Source: an uncultured Sphingomonas sp.
GTDB lineage: Bacteria; Pseudomonadota; Alphaproteobacteria; Sphingomonadales; Sphingomonadaceae
Direction: 5' to 3'
Assembly (NCBI GenBank): GCA_902806295.1
Contig: CADCWB010000044.1
Location: forward strand, 1 to 7,739
DNA: 7,739 nt
Positions 5,981-7,739 of the stretch are shown here, in pieces. Numbering within the stretch: position 1 is the stretch's first letter; the number at the start of each line of letters is the position of its first letter. The translations under genes and the position numbers were made by a program. Below the pieces are notes generated by a model. It was given only the letters and a program-made list of their open reading frames with translations. It was not told the origin of the DNA and searched no databases.

Positions 5981-6027
5981 TGGTGGACGCACTAGGGCTC
6001 GAACCTAGGACCCGCTGATTAAGAGTC
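5981..6027 (-). pseudogene. 3' half of a tRNA-Lys(CUU) gene, probable att site of an integrative element
   Basis: On the minus strand this 47-bp segment reads as a canonical tRNA from the anticodon region to the end. It has an anticodon loop CTCTTAA with anticodon CTT (6023-6021), stem side TCAGC (6018-6014) and a 5-nt variable loop GGGTC. The T-arm CTAGG-TTCGAGC-CCTAG is perfectly paired (6008-5992). The acceptor 3' strand TGCGTCC (5991-5985) is followed by discriminator A (5984) and an encoded CCA (5983-5981). The D-arm is absent, and the 5' anticodon strand no longer pairs fully with TCAGC. Tyrosine-recombinase elements that enter the anticodon loop leave exactly this 3' half at their distal end. 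The original chromosome would then lie to the left and the element to the right. A plain deletion in an old tRNA gene is the alternative. Confidence 0.75.
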
Positions 6028-6048
6028 CTCTGCGTCTTTAGTGTTTTC

Positions 6049-6120
6049 AATGATCATTCCGACAAGTCGGGCTTTGTTCACGCCATGTCAGATCAATGGC
6101 TTAGCGGATTTGTCGGAATG
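6049..6120. repeat. cluster of inverted repeats beside the tRNA-Lys half
   Basis: Three symmetrical elements are packed into 72 bp. AATGATCATT (6049-6058) is a perfect palindrome. CCGAC-AA-GTCGG (6059-6070) is a 5-bp inverted repeat. CATTCCGACAA (6055-6065) recurs inverted as TTGTCGGAATG (6110-6120), and a further TC/GA match after one mismatch extends it to about 14 bp. The block starts 21 bp from the tRNA half, on the side where an inserted element would lie. It could be integrase or excisionase binding sites, an operator, or the remnant of a small repeat element. Confidence 0.55.
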
Positions 6121-6371
6121 GATTAGACCGTCCTGAGCACGCATTTGACGGCCGCTTTGCGCCCTTCTCGGACGCTCACAGCTATCAGACGATCGCCCCT
6201 AAGCGGACTTCCACTCAGCAGAGTAGTCGGCTTCTGCTTCGAGCGATAGGCAGCACTCAAGGCCAAGTCAGGCGGAAGACTGGCGCGCATGCCACGATGT
6301 TCGTGAGCAATTGGCTTCTGCGACTGGCTGCGCCAAGAGGATCGAAACAGGCTCTGGAGAAGCGCAAGCCC
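6121..6371. other. gene-poor stretch before the DUF885 gene
   Basis: No gene is supported here. Short open frames exist on both strands, but none has a credible ribosome site or a family motif. The last bases contain GGAGAA (6355-6360), the Shine-Dalgarno sequence of the DUF885 gene. No convincing promoter was seen. Together with 5803-6120 this makes a gap of 569 bp without a protein gene, unusual beside the tightly packed genes to its left, which fits decayed or imported DNA. Confidence 0.5.
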
Positions 6372-7739
6372 ATGCATCGTCGCCAATTCCTCAGTTCTGT
6401 CGGCGCGCTTGCGTTGATGCCCTGCTTAGCGTCTTGCAGCACGTCCGGCACCTTTGCCGCTGCCCCGCAGCCATCCTCCGCCAAGGATATCCAGCTGCGC
6501 ATTCTGCTCGACCATTTCTTTTATGATCGACTTGCCGGGAACCCCGAAAGCGCGACCGGTGGTGGGTTCGACAAGGGCAATTTTGCTCAACTCCGCTACA
6601 TGCTCGACGATTACTCGCAAGCGGGCGCCCAGCGGGACCTTACACGGGCCAAGGCCGAGCTTGCCAGCCTGCGCAGCCTTGGCCGCGATAGCCTCGGCGA
6701 AGCTGCCGCCCTCGATTACGACGTTGTAGAGTATGGCTTGAAACGGTCCATCTCCGGCGCCGAGCAGTTCAGCTACGGCTCCTCCGGGGGCCGCTACGCT
6801 CCCTACATCCTGAGCCAACTTACCGGCCCTTATCGCAGCATTCCCGATTTCCTCGACAGCCAGCACCCGATCGAGGTCGCGGACGACGCCGACGCCTATA
6901 TAGCCAGGCTTGCCGCCTTTCCGCGCACCCTGGACGAAAGCACCGAGCGGCAGCGGCAGGACGCGGAGCGTGGGGTGTTCGCGCCGGACTATCTGCTCGA
7001 GACGACTCTGCGGCAAATGCGCACCCTACGTGATCAGCCGGTCGCCCGGACCCAGCTGGTGCAGTCGATCGCGAAAAGGGCAGCGGCAAAGGGCATCGCT
7101 GGGGATTGGGAGCGCAGGGCGGAACGGATCGTGGCCGATCGCGTCTTCCCGGCACTCGACCGCCAGATCGCGCTGGTGACGGAGCTGCGCGCCCGCGCGG
7201 TGCATGACGCCGGCGTCTGGCGGCTTCCGAACGGCGACGCTTACTACCAGGGCGCGATCGAGGCCTCGACGACGACCAAGCTGACCGCCGACGAGATCCA
7301 CAAACTCGGTCTTGAGCAGGTTGCCGAGCTCGAAGCGCAGCTCGACCCCATCCTGCGCAAGGAAGGGCTGACGCGAGGCACGGCCGGCGAGCGCCTGGCC
7401 GAGCTCAACAAGCGGCCCGACCAGCTCTTTCCCAATACCGACCGGGGCCGCGAAGCCCTGATCGCCGAGCTCAACCAGCAGATCGCCGAAATAGAGGCGC
7501 AGCTGCCCCGGGCCTTCGGAACCCTGCCCAAGGCAAAAGTGGTCGCTCGGCGGGTTCCCGAACTCATCCAGGCCGGTTCGCCTGGCGCCTATTACGACAG
7601 CGCGCCACTGGATAATTCTCGGCCCGCGAGCTACTTTATCAACCTGCGCGACACGTTCGACCGACCCAAGTTCGGCCTCCGGACCCTGACCCATCATGAG
7701 GCAACCCCGGGGCACCACCTTCAGGTCAGCCTGGCCCAA
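6372..7739 (+). CDS. DUF885-family zinc metallopeptidase-like protein with Tat lipoprotein signal (3' end outside window)
   Basis: The frame is open from ATG 6372 to the last base, 456 codons with no stop, so the gene continues past the window. The N-terminus has a twin-arginine motif, HRRQFL (2-7), a hydrophobic stretch VGALALMP, and a lipobox LASC with C22. This suggests export in folded form and lipid anchoring, probably in the periplasm or outer membrane. Matching DUF885 features are FFYDRLAGNPESAT near the start of the mature part, YYQGAIEASTTTKLTADEIH in the middle, and the metal motif HHEATPGHH at 441-449 (H442, E443, H448). DUF885 proteins are regarded as zinc peptidase-like, though few have been characterised. 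The start has GGAGAA 11 nt upstream. It lies beyond the tRNA-Lys half, so it may belong to an inserted element or be a native neighbour. Confidence 0.9.
   Translation, partial: MHRRQFLSSVGALALMPCLASCSTSGTFAAAPQPSSAKDIQLRILLDHFFYDRLAGNPESATGGGFDKGNFAQLRYMLDDYSQAGAQRDLTRAKAELASLRSLGRDSLGEAAALDYDVVEYGLKRSISGAEQFSYGSSGGRYAPYILSQLTGPYRSIPDFLDSQHPIEVADDADAYIARLAAFPRTLDESTERQRQDAERGVFAPDYLLETTLRQMRTLRDQPVARTQLVQSIAKRAAAKGIAGDWERRAERIVADRVFPALDRQIALVTELRARAVHDAGVWRLPNGDAYYQGAIEASTTTKLTADEIHKLGLEQVAELEAQLDPILRKEGLTRGTAGERLAELNKRPDQLFPNTDRGREALIAELNQQIAEIEAQLPRAFGTLPKAKVVARRVPELIQAGSPGAYYDSAPLDNSRPASYFINLRDTFDRPKFGLRTLTHHEATPGHHLQVSLAQ

Noticed and set aside
5332..6018. Plus-strand open frame of 228 codons opposite the nitronate monooxygenase gene
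   Set aside because: It is the antisense frame of a well-supported gene, has no family motif, and extends through the tRNA-like segment.
5799..6050. Minus-strand open frame of 83 codons across the tRNA-like segment
   Set aside because: Its N-terminal part is a translation of the tRNA-Lys 3' half (NQRVLGSSPSA, a typical spurious product of tRNA ends), and it runs on into the monooxygenase upstream region without a ribosome site.
5803..6371. Possible CRISPR array or tandem repeats in the gene-poor region
   Set aside because: Only inverted repeats and a tRNA half are present; there are no regularly spaced direct repeats.
6123..6386. Minus-strand open frame of 87 codons in the gene-poor stretch
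   Set aside because: No Shine-Dalgarno sequence, no recognisable family, and it would start inside the signal peptide region of the DUF885 gene.
6426..7016. Minus-strand open frame of 196 codons
   Set aside because: Also antisense to the DUF885 gene, with no credible start or motif.
7026..7739. Minus-strand open frame of 237 codons
   Set aside because: It is the shadow of the DUF885 gene on the plus strand, whose motifs and signal peptide are clear; GC-rich DNA gives long antisense frames.

Overview
The window looks like the chromosome of a GC-rich alphaproteobacterium, most probably a sphingomonad. The reasons are the gene content (an RcdA/DUF1465 homologue, paired DUF465 small proteins, a DksA with one zinc-site cysteine, a Tat-type DUF885 protein), the dense packing and the codon use. 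This assignment comes from family knowledge and was not tested by a search.

Left part (1-2160): the 3' end of a cyclic-di-GMP EAL phosphodiesterase gene runs tail-to-tail into surE, a nucleotide phosphatase gene on the minus strand, and the two overlap by 53 bp. A 286-bp divergent spacer then separates surE from a dksA-family transcription-factor gene. The spacer holds plausible promoters for both genes and, on the dksA side, a leader with alternative hairpins. A strong hairpin closes dksA.

Middle part (2161-5802): two DUF465/YdcH-type small proteins are encoded divergently around a 149-bp spacer. They are followed on the plus strand by an rcdA-like gene, an iron-dependent alcohol dehydrogenase gene and a hotdog-fold thioesterase gene that overlaps the dehydrogenase gene by 7 nt. 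A class I nitronate monooxygenase gene faces them and shares its stop region (CTAG) with the thioesterase gene. DksA and RcdA are both connected with stress and cell-cycle control in related bacteria. The dehydrogenase, thioesterase and monooxygenase look like general redox or acyl-CoA housekeeping; I see no defined pathway.

Right part (5803-7739): a 569-bp gap without a convincing gene contains the 3' half of a tRNA-Lys(CUU) gene with encoded CCA, and next to it a compact set of inverted repeats. This is the usual footprint of an integrative element that used a tRNA gene as its attachment site. The element, if present, would lie to the right of 6027, but no integrase is visible. The window ends inside a long gene for a DUF885-family metallopeptidase-like protein with a Tat/lipoprotein signal. 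That reading frame is open from 6372 to the last base.

I found no CRISPR array, intact insertion sequence, toxin-antitoxin pair or recognisable defence system. The signals most worth checking are the tRNA-Lys half with its neighbouring inverted repeats, and the alternative hairpins in the dksA leader.
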